From positions 9,705,666-9,769,665 of the forward strand of contig VZDJ01007753.1 in NCBI GenBank assembly GCA_008694505.1: 64,000 bases of DNA, given 5' to 3'. A program made the translations under genes and the position numbers. Under the pieces are notes generated by a model. It worked only from the letters and a program-made list of their open reading frames with translations, made no database searches and was not told where the DNA came from. Shown in pieces: positions 50,461-61,040 of the stretch (the first letter of the stretch is position 1; each line of letters begins with the position of its first letter). Origin of the DNA: Cyanoderma ruficeps. Its lineage: Eukaryota; Chordata; Aves; Passeriformes; Timaliidae.

Positions 50461-51479
50461 AGGTGTTTCTTTTTAAAGCCTATGGTACAGTTGAAATATA
50501 AGCCATATGTACAAAAGTGTTTTTCTTTCATTCCAACCTTTTTCAGATGGATCCTAATAGGTTCCCAATTCACTTTTTTTTGCTTACACAGGCCATGAAG
50601 ATGCCACAGAAAGAAAGTTCTCCTTTTTGGCCTCATGACGTTGAGGTATTGTTGCAAGGAAAGAGCCAAGTATCAAACGCCACCAACATGATTAGGTTTG
50701 ATCTCCCAGTTCATTATTTTTCTCTATATTTATATGATTACAAGGTAGAAGCAGGCACAGCTAAACAACTTGTGATTGGTTAAAATCTTACATTCAAGCA
50801 TCGTAAGTAATTGTTCATTGGTTCTTGTCTCTGGCAGCAAATTCTTATTTGTTCTATATTATGAATAGCACTTCTGTCTTAAAACATCTATGAGAAGGTA
50901 CAGAAACTTGTTACATGTCTTCAGCTTCCGCGAGGAGGCATCTGCAGAAGGGATCAACCAATAAATGTTATCACATTTGCTACTTTCTTGCTAATTCAAG
51001 GCAATGTAGGAGCAGTACTGCACGCAGCAGGCACAGTACAAAACCTTCATATTGTTCCTTGAAAGCAGGGATTGTTCAAACCTTTGATCAATGAATTGTG
51101 GCCTCTCTCGTCTAAATATTCTTCAACAAGGTATCAGACTTTTGTCTACATACAAATCTGTCTCTCCTGTCTTCCTCGTATTTCTCTAATGCTAAAAAGC
51201 ATCTTATTTCTTAAAAACTTATGGCCATTTCAGTGCCGTAGCAGCAGCTTTCAGTATGTATTCCCTCCTCCCAGCACACACTGAACTGCACTTACCTTCT
51301 GTACAGCCCTGCTGAGCTATAGTGAGGTTATAAAATCTACACAAGATCACTACCCCTACATCACCAAAGAACACCCAGTATATACATTTCAGTTTACTGC
51401 ATTTCTTTAAAAGTCTCAAGCAGTAAACAGGCCCTTTAAAACACCCTAAAATAAAAAGAGCAAAGTGTTTCTATTTATT

Positions 51480-51760
51480 AGAGGAAATTTCCTCTCACTT
51501 TACACAGTCCTTTCAACAAAACCGCATTCCACACAGTGTGCTGCTTAAGTCAAAGTGCACTTTACTTGCAATTTATCTGCTGGGCTTTTACAAACCATAA
51601 ATTGTCATTTTGTCACTCTGCTGACTGACAGCCTGTCACACACTGAGCTGCAATATCCAGGGGTTTTAAGCTGACAGTATATTACTGTCTAGCATCAGCA
51701 AGTCCCAACTGATTTAAGTTGTAAATTAAATGCCCTGATGGTTGTAATACAGTGATATAT
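51480..51760. promoter_or_regulatory. Possible cis-regulatory element with TGACAG motifs
   Basis: A block of more balanced composition than its surroundings. It carries a perfect inverted pair of MEIS/TGIF-type cores, TGACAGCCTGTCA at 51626-51638, and another TGACAG at 51672-51677, within 52 bases. AT-rich homeodomain-like sites (for example TTAAATT, ATAAATT) lie around it. Known: TGACAG is the core bound by MEIS and TGIF homeodomain proteins. Inferred: that this is an enhancer. Conservation is untested. Confidence 0.2.
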
Positions 51761-54420
51761 TACTAGACCCAGTGCAGGTTTTTCTTTGCAGTGGAAATGT
51801 GGAAAATACAAGTCCCCGGAGTCCCACCCAGAGTGTGCATATTCCATAATTTTCAAACAAGTCAGTGTGAAACCCAGCCAACAGAGGCTTTCAGGGAAAT
51901 AGAGTTATGGAGCCAGAGTACATCAGCTGTGAAAAGCAGATGCTGAAAATGTTCCTGGGTTGATAATTCTTCTGTTTTTTAATACTGACACAAAAGTTGA
52001 ACTAGGTAGTAACAAACCTGAAATAAATTCTATCTGGAAGAGTAGCTGCAACAGAAAGCATGTAGAAAAGCACACAGAGATTCCTTTTTCATTTAAAGAA
52101 GCTGTTGAGTATCTAGGGGTCAAAAAAAAAAATAAAGGATCAATTCCTAGTTCTTAAGAATTATCAAAAATCCCTGTGTAGTGCTTCATTTTTGGTTTTA
52201 CTATTAAAGAGTAAAATGAGAACTTACTTTTCACCATTTCTACCAACATATTATTTTCTATGACTGAATTCGAGTTTTTAAGAATCAAAATCAATATGTT
52301 TTGAACTTTGTACCTAGCAGAAGGTTGGCTTGTTTTTTTCTTTCTGTTTGTTTACAGAACATATTTTTTGGGGGGACATCTGGTATTGTCCTTCAAAACA
52401 CAAAAAGATAATACACATAACAAGAATTTATTTATCTACCTTCTCTGAAAGCTTTAACAGTTCCAGTTGAAGACTTTTTAAAACTTCTCATGGCTCACAC
52501 TTTCCTCGCCATCCTAAAATTACAGTATTATCACTTTAGCTTGTAAAGGATGCACAGTACAGTGCTTCACAGTATTTCTCAAGACAAGCTCCCAATTTAG
52601 TTTTTTTATCATACTGAGTGGAGTTAGGGTACACTTGATTAAGAAAGATCAAAAGTCTACTTTTAGATGGGTGTAAAAACAAAATCTAGTACTAGGCTGA
52701 AATAAAGCATGATATTTAAAAAAGTTGATCTAGGAAAAAAAATCTTAGCAGCTTTCACTAGAAAAAGTTAATTTTTATATATATAATTTTGAATGTCAAT
52801 CTGATTCATTAACTAGGAAAAAATCTATAAACAGCCAAATATTAATTGATTAATTGTTCTGGACAGCTATGGCTGGCCAGGTGAACTGAGAAACACTTAC
52901 TATTATTTTTATGTATTTTCTCAAGAAGATAAATAAGACCATTTTTTCTTGGTTGTATGCTAGTTCATGCAAAGTTTGTTTCAGTTTCTGTAAATACTAA
53001 AAAAAATCACTTCAGTTGGATACTGATACTATTCACAAACCAGAGCAGTTGTTCAAAGGGTAAAACCAATAAGAACTCTGTGTGGGATTACTATTTAGTA
53101 CTTATCCCACCTGCCAACCCCAGTACCTTATAAAGGAGGCAAAAAAGCCAAGCCCCCTTCTGAGCCAGATTACTGGGTGAGAAATTTCACTGCACCCTTG
53201 AACAATCTGGGTCTCAAAATCATGACAGCATAAGAATTATGGAAGGGGCAAGGTGGAAGCTGGAAATGGTGCATTGTTCATTATTTCTAAAGGTTTGAAT
53301 TACCATAATTTCTGTTTCCATGGTGATTTTAATACTGATGTAATTTTTGGAAGATCTCTGAAACTCATCTATAGGTAATGAAATCTGTTTCAGCCTTCAT
53401 CCCCTAGGCACCTGAAGTTATGTTTTCATTTTGTGGGTATAAATTTCTTGGACATTAATTAAGATAGCAGTTGCTTCTTAAAAGTGACAGAAGCTTATTA
53501 ATAAATACTGAGCTTACAATGCTGACTATGACAAAGGAGACCTCCTTAAAATGAAAGAACGCATACTTGATATGAAAACCTAACAGACCATTTTTGCAGA
53601 AATCATTCCAGGCGTGGAATCATAGATAAGGATCATAAGGACAAAGTACATCTTACTCTAAAAACAAGCATACTCACATACAATCTAATATTCTGAGTTA
53701 GGCTCTACATGGTTGCCCTTGCATTATTTATTTTTTACAAAATCAAAGTTTGTATAACACAGGGGGAGGAGGGGAAATACAAGCATAAGGCAGTTCTAGC
53801 TTCCGTTACTATTCATTTTGGACAAATATGGTATAATGACAGCCAATACTGTATGGATTTATTCTCCCTTAATGAATGGAAGCATCCTGCTAGCAAAGTA
53901 CCATGAATGCTTGAGGGTAGAAAAGATCATGTGTCAATTAGCACCTCATCAACATTTAACCTGCTGTTTGGGTTTATTTCTTTTCTCCTTTTTTCTTCCT
54001 TTTTTTCTTCTATAAGGCTTTGCATTCACAATAATCTCATCTGAAATTAATCTACTTTCATAAAACCCCGAAGTTCTAGCTGCTGATATTTTGACTTCTG
54101 CAGCAGATGCAATCCATTTTTCATTCCAGCTTAAAATTTAGATAGTAAAGCACTGTAAATAGACTAATGTCTTGTACTTATTTTCCAAGAATTGGAAGGA
54201 GAGAATATTTTCATAATTAAAAGACACCAAATATTGAAATAATGAAACCATTTCCCTGGGATACTATACATGCATATAATTAATTTACAGGGCAGAGAGT
54301 TAAGAGAAGCAAGGAAAGAGAACAAAAGTATTTAATTTAGCTTCCATTTCAGTCGCTCAAGTTTATACATCATTGATGTCACACAAACTATTACTACTTG
54401 TCACATGGAGGGGTCTAAGG

Positions 54421-54484
<64 letters not shown>
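54421..54484. repeat. (AGAT)16 microsatellite
   Basis: Sixteen perfect tandem copies of AGAT (equivalent to GATA), followed by diverged units (TGATAGGC, AGCTAGCTAGATAGG). A perfect array this long is expected to vary in length between individuals. Confidence 0.98.
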
Positions 54485-57400
54485 TGATAGGCAGAAAGGG
54501 TAGCTAGCTAGATAGGCGGATAATTAGAATGAAACACATTATAACATATAATCACTGTAAAATGATTTCCTTTAATTAGGATCAAATCAACAAGATGAAA
54601 AGATCTTACTTGGAAAGCGAGTACTGCACAGAGGCTTACAAAATCCATCATGGTTGTGTGCATAAAAAACATGTTTTGACTTTTCTGGAGGAAAAAAAAA
54701 ACAAACCCAAACTAATTATGCCTTTTTAAAAGTAATATGTGGTTTAAATTGCAACAGCATTTGTGAATGAACATGATCATTGCAGAGAGGCATGGAAAGG
54801 CATGAATCAGTGCTTTGGATAAACTGCCAGTCCCTTTTAAATGGCCTGGGGTCTCTCCAGGGGCATCCATGAACCTGTTGCTCTGTGAACTGTCATGACT
54901 GGAAAACACCATGAGCAAATACAGTGAATAAAGAATCTTTAGGATTCAGCTGTGTCTTTTGCACTGTAGATCATTTCTTGGGCAGTGTGTCTGAGGAAAA
55001 CAGACTTCATGGGCTAAGTAACAAGGCATGAGGAAAGATCTTCAAACTTATATAGTTTAAAATAGACAAATTTTGTCTATTGAGAAAAGTTATTCTTGTG
55101 AAACACAATGCACCTGTTTGTGTCAAGTTAATTTCGGAAAGGTTAATGGTATTGGCTCAATTCTTACAGACATCATCCAAAATCACAGCTCTTAAAAGCA
55201 CTGCAAACTGCTGTCTTCTAAAAAGACTTCAGGAAAATATTAATCTCTGCATACACAGTGATGATTGACAGAAGTTTGTCAGATGAGATCATCTTAAAAA
55301 AGTAAACTTTGCTACCTATATTCTGAATCAGTCTTTGACAGGCTGATGATACGTTAACCTGCTTCCTTTACCATTCTTCAGCACCTTTTTCATCTGTGGC
55401 TAGTAGTAATATCATGATTATGTTTTACAAATGCAGTCAATTCTTTGGTCGTTCTTCACTCACCTGGATGCGACATTGGTCTTGACTTTTGTTTCTAAAA
55501 CTGGGTGAATTAACTAAAGTTAATAGTGTAGCTTATATTTGAGGTCAAAAATTCTAAACATCATTTCATAAAAAAAACCCCAAACAGAAAAAAACAACAA
55601 TTTTATGGCATTGTATGGTTACTCATAAATGGATTGCATATTTCTTGTTATGACAGCAAAATATATCGTTGCTAATACAACATATTTCCTTGCCATGGTA
55701 AGCTACCCCATTGGAGGCATTTCCTACTATAACCCTTACACATGCACATGGCTTGTGCAAGAAGTTGTCTGATTTCAGCCCATTTTTTTTTCTGTTTAAA
55801 AGAGGGCACCTGGGTCAAAAAAAAAATAAAAATCTAGGTTTAAATAAATTCTGAATTAGTGCCTGCACAGTGTCATAATCTGTTATCCTCTAAAGGAATA
55901 AATAATGAAACTATGTACTCATATGACTTTGTTGCAGATGCCAGCTGGCTGCAGAAAGTATTTTATCCAATCAGTAGAAGCAGGCTTCTGCAAAGAGTAA
56001 TGATATAATTTGTCATACAATCTGATAAATGTCACATGCAGGCATTAGAACATATCAACATTTTCTGGTCTTTGTCTGAAACAATGCACCCTCTCCTAAA
56101 GTAATTGCTACAGTACTATTATACCCCACTTTTTATCCAAAGTAAATCGACCCTTGTTTCACAGGTTTTGTCTGCAATTCCAGACCTTTTTTCGTTGTTG
56201 TTGGGTTTTTTCATTGTTACAGCAGCAAAGTTTTGCTTGAGTGATAATTTTGACAGTATTTTAATCAGTTAACAGATACTACTTTTTCTTAATAAATATT
56301 GTGCTAAATCATTGTTATTTAAGACAGAAGCATGATATGTGGACTAGAAGGCATTTTTCACGACAGACTTATTCATTGTCAGACAGCAATTTGCATAAAT
56401 GAGCTGAATGGCCTACTCCTTTTTGTCACTTAGACTATACTCTTCTGGCATTGATTCTGTTTGCCGTATTCTTTAATGTTCTTCCACTCCATTGTCAATT
56501 TATTCAGAGGATGGAGTTACCAGCAATGCTTCCTCCATATGAACACTTATCTTGCTAAATTTTTTATATTCATGCAAAAATTTCTTGTTCTTATTTCACC
56601 TTGTGCTGTAATTTACAGCTCTGTGCAGTAAGTTAATAGTATCAATCCCCTCAAATACATCTACTTATTTATCCTGAGATACACTAACAAAAGAATATTT
56701 ACTTGGAAGGCAATCACTGGCTGTGCTATACTCTATACATTGCCTGTGGTGGTGTTTGGGTGTTTCACCCTAAAAAATTGCACCTCAAAACTTGTGGGAA
56801 AAAAGGTTATAGCCAACTATAATCTAGCACAACAACAACTACAGGGAGACACTAGAAGTTTATGAAATGTGAAGAACAGTAATGAAAAGAAAGGTTAGTA
56901 AAAATTTTAAATTATATGGGTTATTTGTAGAAATAAGGGGATTAATTTAAGATAGGAAACATTTGAATATAAGGAGAAATTATCTTAGGATAGGCTTCCT
57001 GTTGGCATAGAACTTTTCTTTCCAGAAGCAGAAGGTGACCTGTTGCTTGCAGTGGTTTTGTCTGGGCAGCAGAATATCTGTTATACAGCAATCCTCCACT
57101 GACAGTGAGCTGAATTTACATTTAAAGATACGGTTATCTTTAACTTCCGTAATTCTCCAAAACTGTGTGTGTCTACAAGAAAACAAATGTGTCTTTCAGT
57201 CCTTTCTCAGTCAGAGATGCAGTGAACTTATGTATTAGAGTCTCCATTCAACCAAGTGTAACATGACTACATACCAAGGGTTATCATTGTAAATCCCCAT
57301 TTACACATTATCTTGCCTGCTGTCCCAGAAAATCCTAGAGGAACTGTTCAGGATTGCAACTGAATGTTCATCATTATTGGTATGACTATGCAATAACAGT

Positions 57401-57867
57401 TTTTCTCTTTCATTTCCCATGCTTCTGTACAGGCAGCTCTCTGTAAAAATGATGATGTTTCCCACTGGAGAAATGTCAGCTCTCTCACTGACTGAATATT
57501 AAGGACAAAAGCACTTCATGCTGCCTTGGTACTAATGACCTCACTTCACATGGAAATGAATGTTTCCTGTTGCGTGATAATTTATTTATTCAGTTCCTGT
57601 AAAAAGTGTCAGAAAATAAACAGCAGACAGCAAGTTTCAGCCAAGAAACTGACCTTTCACATTTTTCCCTCCTTAATCTCCATTTCTTGAAGTACTCATA
57701 CAATATCAAAATATTTTTTAAGAAGCTAAGAAATATTGTTGTAATCTATATTATGTAAGTCATATCACCAGACTAAGAACAGCATATAAACTATTATTGA
57801 AAAACACTTTGCATAACATGCAGACACAGCCTCTAGGGAGCAGAATGCTGAACACAAATGAGTGTTC
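54485..57867. other. Unique non-coding DNA
   Basis: No gene or transposon recognised. One short perfect palindrome (55061-55081) is listed separately. Open frames are at most 68 codons without domains. Confidence 0.5.
55061..55081. repeat. Perfect 10-bp palindrome with one-base centre
   Basis: AATAGACAAA and TTTGTCTATT are exact reverse complements separated by a single T. A symmetric site of this length could bind a dimeric factor or be chance. Confidence 0.85.
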
Positions 57868-57939
57868 AGCCTAGAGGAAAGGCTGAGGAGTTGGTGGTCC
57901 TTATGGGTTCTTTCCAACCTGAGATATCCTATGATTCAA
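57868..57939 (+). mobile_element. CR1 LINE terminal fragment with internal deletion, sense
   Basis: 'agcctagaggaaaggctgag' resembles the CR1 'gagaagaggaggctgagg' block. It runs directly into 'ggtggtccttatgggttctt', TCCAACCTGAGATATCCTAT and GATTCAA, the CR1 3' end. The ~200 bases usually between these blocks are absent, so the copy is internally deleted or made of two pieces. Confidence 0.78.
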
Positions 57940-58361
57940 TATACAGAGATTACTAACAGATATTTATATTTTCCCTTAAGAACTGAGTAACCCTGAATAC
58001 GGGCTTAAACTGTCTGTGATTACAACTGGATCAGATTTGGGTCCATAATCCTTACCTAAGGCTGCTAGATAGCAATGTGTTTATGTAAGTAATTTCCTCT
58101 ATCTTACAAAAAGTGGTTCAGAAAATAGACAATATCACATTAAAATTATAGGAGAAGCATTACTCAATGAGTCATCGTATATTTTCAGACACGAAAAGGA
58201 GAAAAAAAATTGTATTTGAATACCACAAAACAAACAGAGAAGAAACAGATAATTAAAAACAAACAATAATTTAAGAGCAGTGCCTTCCACTAAACAGCGT
58301 GAAACTTCCTTGGTTTAATAAGATACAGGAGACAAAAATGTAGGAGAGTAACACTACTTCT
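57940..58361. other. Short non-coding interval between CR1 pieces
   Basis: Nothing recognised apart from A-rich runs near 58200-58260. Confidence 0.5.
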
Positions 58362-58560
58362 TAGAATAATAGAATGGTTGGGAGTGGAAGGGACTTTCAA
58401 GATCATCTAGTTTCAGTTGCCATAGGGAGGGGCCTGTTCTACTGGACCAGGTTTCTCAAAGCCTCATCCAGCCTGGCCTTGAAGAAATGGAGCATCTGTA
58501 GATTGTCTGGGCAACCTCTGCCAGTGCCTTGCCATCTTATTTTAACACTTCCTGCCCATT
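58362..58560 (-). mobile_element. CR1 LINE 3' fragment, antisense
   Basis: Plus strand begins AGAATAATAGAATGGTTGGG, then 'tggaagggactttcaagatc' and 'atctagtttcagttgccata'. It continues with 'tctcaaagcctcatccagcc', 'tggccttgaagaaatggagc' and 'ctgggcaacctctgccagtg'. This is the classic reverse-complemented CR1 3' UTR, truncated near 58560. A 62-codon plus frame inside it is not a gene. Confidence 0.94.
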
Positions 58561-59101
58561 AAATTCACTGTAATTTTTAAATACTGCAATCACTATGCCT
58601 TAATAGTTAAGACATGTATAATGTACAGTGCTAAATAGGCACTGTGTGAGCTGTGACTCAAACTCAAGAGTGATGGCCTAAGTCACAAAAAATAAACACA
58701 AGGGAAAATTATACTGTGATGATAGGGAAAATCACCAAAACTCTCATATCACAGACATCATCCCTCTTCCTTCCTTACTTAGAACGTATTTTCAAAGCCT
58801 CAAATACATTGTGTAACTCAAAAAAGAACTAGCAAACATGGAATTAATAGGACATGAAAGTCCATAAATCCTTGGCTGTAATAAATCACACAAGCACCTC
58901 TTGACAATGAGTCCATCAAGGTCTTGACGTGTGAATATTTGACAGATACAGATAGAGTATTGTAAAACTACCTGAAGTCCATTCATGTCATTTCCATAGA
59001 TTTATACTATAATGCAGAAAATAGTAAGTTTTATTCTATTTTGGGAACTGGAGTTCTTTCATGTGCTTCAATTTTTTTTTTTTCTATGCTTATATCAGTA
59101 T
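58561..59101. other. Short non-coding interval upstream of the solo LTR
   Basis: Unique AT-rich DNA with a T-run near 59071-59082. No gene seen. Confidence 0.5.
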
Positions 59102-59106
59102 CAATC
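59102..59106. other. Target-site duplication, left copy (CAATC)
   Basis: CAATC directly precedes the LTR start TGTCCC and is repeated exactly at 59759-59763 after the LTR end AGGACA. A 5-bp duplication is the footprint of retroviral integrase. Confidence 0.85.
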
Positions 59107-59758
59107 TGTCCCAGGGTGACTATGGAGCCTGTATCCCCAGTCTGTTCTGTGTGTGGTGTGTGTTCTGTACCTTTAAGACTGGTTCTGAGAGTGAGCAGGG
59201 AAAGAAGAAGCTCGCAGTTTGTTTTGAAAAATGGTGTTCACTCCTCTGCATCTTCTCTTCTTCCTCGGGACTGGGTGTGTTCGTCAGATGCACAGACAGA
59301 GGCCAGAGAGAGGTGGGTTCTTTTTTTTTCTTTTAGTTAGTCTAGCTAGCTGAGGTAAAGAAACTTCCTGGACTGTTTTTTCCCTTTTTCTTGGGACTGT
59401 TTAAATCTGCTCTGGACTGAAAAATCCAGAGGAGCACCAGGAGCTGCACCTGTGGCCCACCAGGCCTGGACCTCGGCATTTTCCAGCGCCAAAGGGACTG
59501 GGACTGATAAGAGACTGAGGGAGCGGAGCTAACTCACGGCAAGGACTCTCAGTTTTGCCATCTCTCTTCAGAGTGGCAAGAGGTCTTTATTGTTTCATAT
59601 TATTCATTCCTTATGCTTGTGGGCAGTTTTTTTGTTAAATAAATAGTTTTTTCCACTTTTCTCTGAGGAAGTTCTTTTCCCGGACCGGCTGTTTGGGTTT
59701 GCTCTCCAAAGGAACCCCATTCAGAGGTTTCCTCCCAAATTTGCCCTAAACCAGGACA
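59107..59758 (+). mobile_element. Solo LTR of an endogenous retrovirus, structurally intact
   Basis: Starts TGTCCCAGGGTGACTATGGA and ends TTTGCCCTAAACCAGGACA. The TGTCCC start and AGGACA end form the short inverted termini expected of an LTR, and both sides carry the identical CAATC duplication. Length is 652 bp. Inside are GTACCTTTAAGACTGG (a TATA-like region near 59169-59184), a central GC-richer block (59410-59570) and AATAAA at 59638-59643. These follow the normal U3-R-U5 order, so it lies in the plus direction. No internal genes remain, so it is the product of LTR-LTR recombination. The 5-bp duplication fits ERVL-type or some class I elements, but not the 6 bp of alpha/beta-type. The exact family is not assigned. 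Frames of 99 and 91 codons starting at 59041 and 59061 extend into it and are not genes. Confidence 0.93.
59638..59643 (+). terminator. Polyadenylation signal of the solo LTR
   Basis: AATAAA (in GTTAAATAAATAG) lies about 115 bases before the LTR end, where the R region poly(A) signal is expected. Confidence 0.6.
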
Positions 59759-59763
59759 CAATC
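59759..59763. other. Target-site duplication, right copy (CAATC)
   Basis: Exact match to 59102-59106 immediately after the LTR terminus. Confidence 0.85.
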
Positions 59764-60850
59764 AGTAACAATAAAGTCACTACATGTAAATAATTGAGTA
59801 CCTAAAGCAGACCTGAAATTTTATCCACTACATTTGTAAAAGGCTTAATGTGCATACAACTGCAGATTTTGAATTTGCATTTATTGCAGGGACGTCAGAT
59901 ATTGTACTGAGTGCTGACTGTATGAAATCTTACACCAAACTTCCTATTAGCCTCAGCGGGAGCAGGATCACTTCTGCTGGGTAATACTGTAAACCCTGAC
60001 CACAGCATCAAGTTGTTAACATGTTCAAGTAGTTGATTCCCCCCTAAGGTTTCTGCTAAATAAAGGGAAAATAAAGAATTATGAGTGCATATGGTTGATA
60101 CATTTTCCCGTGTATGTCTGCACTTCAGAGTGCTACATGCAGCAATGGATCAGACTGCATGCTGACATCTCATGCCTCAGGTTTTCTACCATTGTGCCCC
60201 ATTTGAACCTGTAAGGATATCTCATGCTTTCCAGCTTTGTTTCTAAATGTAGAAACACCACAATGCAGTAACATCTGACATGTGACTTAGTAATACACAA
60301 ATTTTCTGGTGTGTGAAAATCAGATACAGGGACAAGTATAAATTAAAAATGGGAGCTGAATAATATCTGCTTCTCTAAAACTACTGAGGAGTTATGTACT
60401 GTCTTTTAGTTGTTTATTTTTCTTGAGATAATTAAAATAATGAATTAAATTAATTTCACTTTATCATAATGAAGAACTTCAAATATTTATTTTGCTGCAG
60501 ATACAAAATGCCTTTTAAGAATTAAGAAGGTAGGTCAGATGCAAAATTACTTATTTATCCACCAATGTTCTATCTGATTCCTGGCAGACACCCAAACTGC
60601 ACCTACAACTTACCAGTGGTACTCTTTATATATGCTAAAAAAAAAAAAATCTGAAACATTAAGAAAGATAAGCATAAGAAAATAAGAAAGGAAGACAGCA
60701 AGCAAGCAAGAAATAGTATGTCAATTATCGACCCATTCAAAGAAACTTTTAATTATGGCTAAGTTATTACAAATCTGATTATTAGTTACAATAATAGGTG
60801 TAAGTGAAAGTATGTTTAATGTATTGAAGCAAATGCCTACTGCTCCCAAC
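59764..60850. other. Non-coding DNA downstream of the solo LTR
   Basis: No repeat or exon recognised. A-rich run near 60638-60650 and AAGC/AAGA repeats near 60690-60712. If the minus-strand exon at 60851-61040 is real, this is the start of its downstream intron. Confidence 0.5.
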
Positions 60851-61040
60851 CTTTGTAGAGCTTGTGGTAGTTTTCATTTCTCATGTCAAGAAAAGTCTCT
60901 TGAGCAGGGATTGTGTCTGCAGGAATTCTACATGTGGTCTCACAAACTACTCTGAACACCCCCATTATTATGTCCATAATTCTGCAATTGTCTTCTGTAG
61001 TAAACTTTATCCTGTGGCTGAGAGCATACTCAGCTTTGAA
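60851..61040 (-). CDS. Candidate internal coding exon of an unrecognised gene
   Basis: On the minus strand a 190-base block is open in one frame from a strong 3' splice site (TTGTCTGTTTTTCAG, AG at 61042-61041) to a GT donor (CTCTACAAAG|GTTGGG, at 60850-60849). Read in phase 0 it gives 63 codons plus one base. The peptide begins FKAEYALSHRIKFTTEDN, includes three Cys, and contains IPADTIPAQETFLDM and NYHKLYK. The composition is balanced, with charged residues throughout, unlike the Ser/Phe/Leu-rich chance frames elsewhere in the window. Third codon positions look slightly GC-richer than the local DNA. I do not recognise the protein family and assign no function. Neighbouring exons must lie in flanking introns or outside the window. 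The donor is weaker than the acceptor, and a chance open frame remains possible. Confidence 0.42.

Larger units (their letters stand above)
44206..54420. other. Long stretch without recognisable genes
   Basis: About 10 kb of AT-rich, largely unique DNA. Recognised items inside it are the template-switch-like repeat (44868-44921), an ATCTTTTT triplet repeat (49186-49210), an A/C-skewed tract (50326-50460) and a possible regulatory motif cluster (51480-51760). Open frames up to 120 codons (50307-50669 minus) lie across the A/C tract and are artefacts of composition. Confidence 0.5.

Noticed and set aside
50155..50669. Long minus-strand frames up to 120 codons
   Set aside because: Generated by the A/C-only tract, which removes stop codons on the other strand. 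The product composition is implausible.
53614..53645. AATCATAGATAAGGATCATAAGGAC resembling a CR1 terminus
   Set aside because: Too short, and the following sequence does not continue as CR1.
59041..59340. 99- and 91-codon plus frames
   Set aside because: Mostly solo LTR U3/R sequence. No domain.
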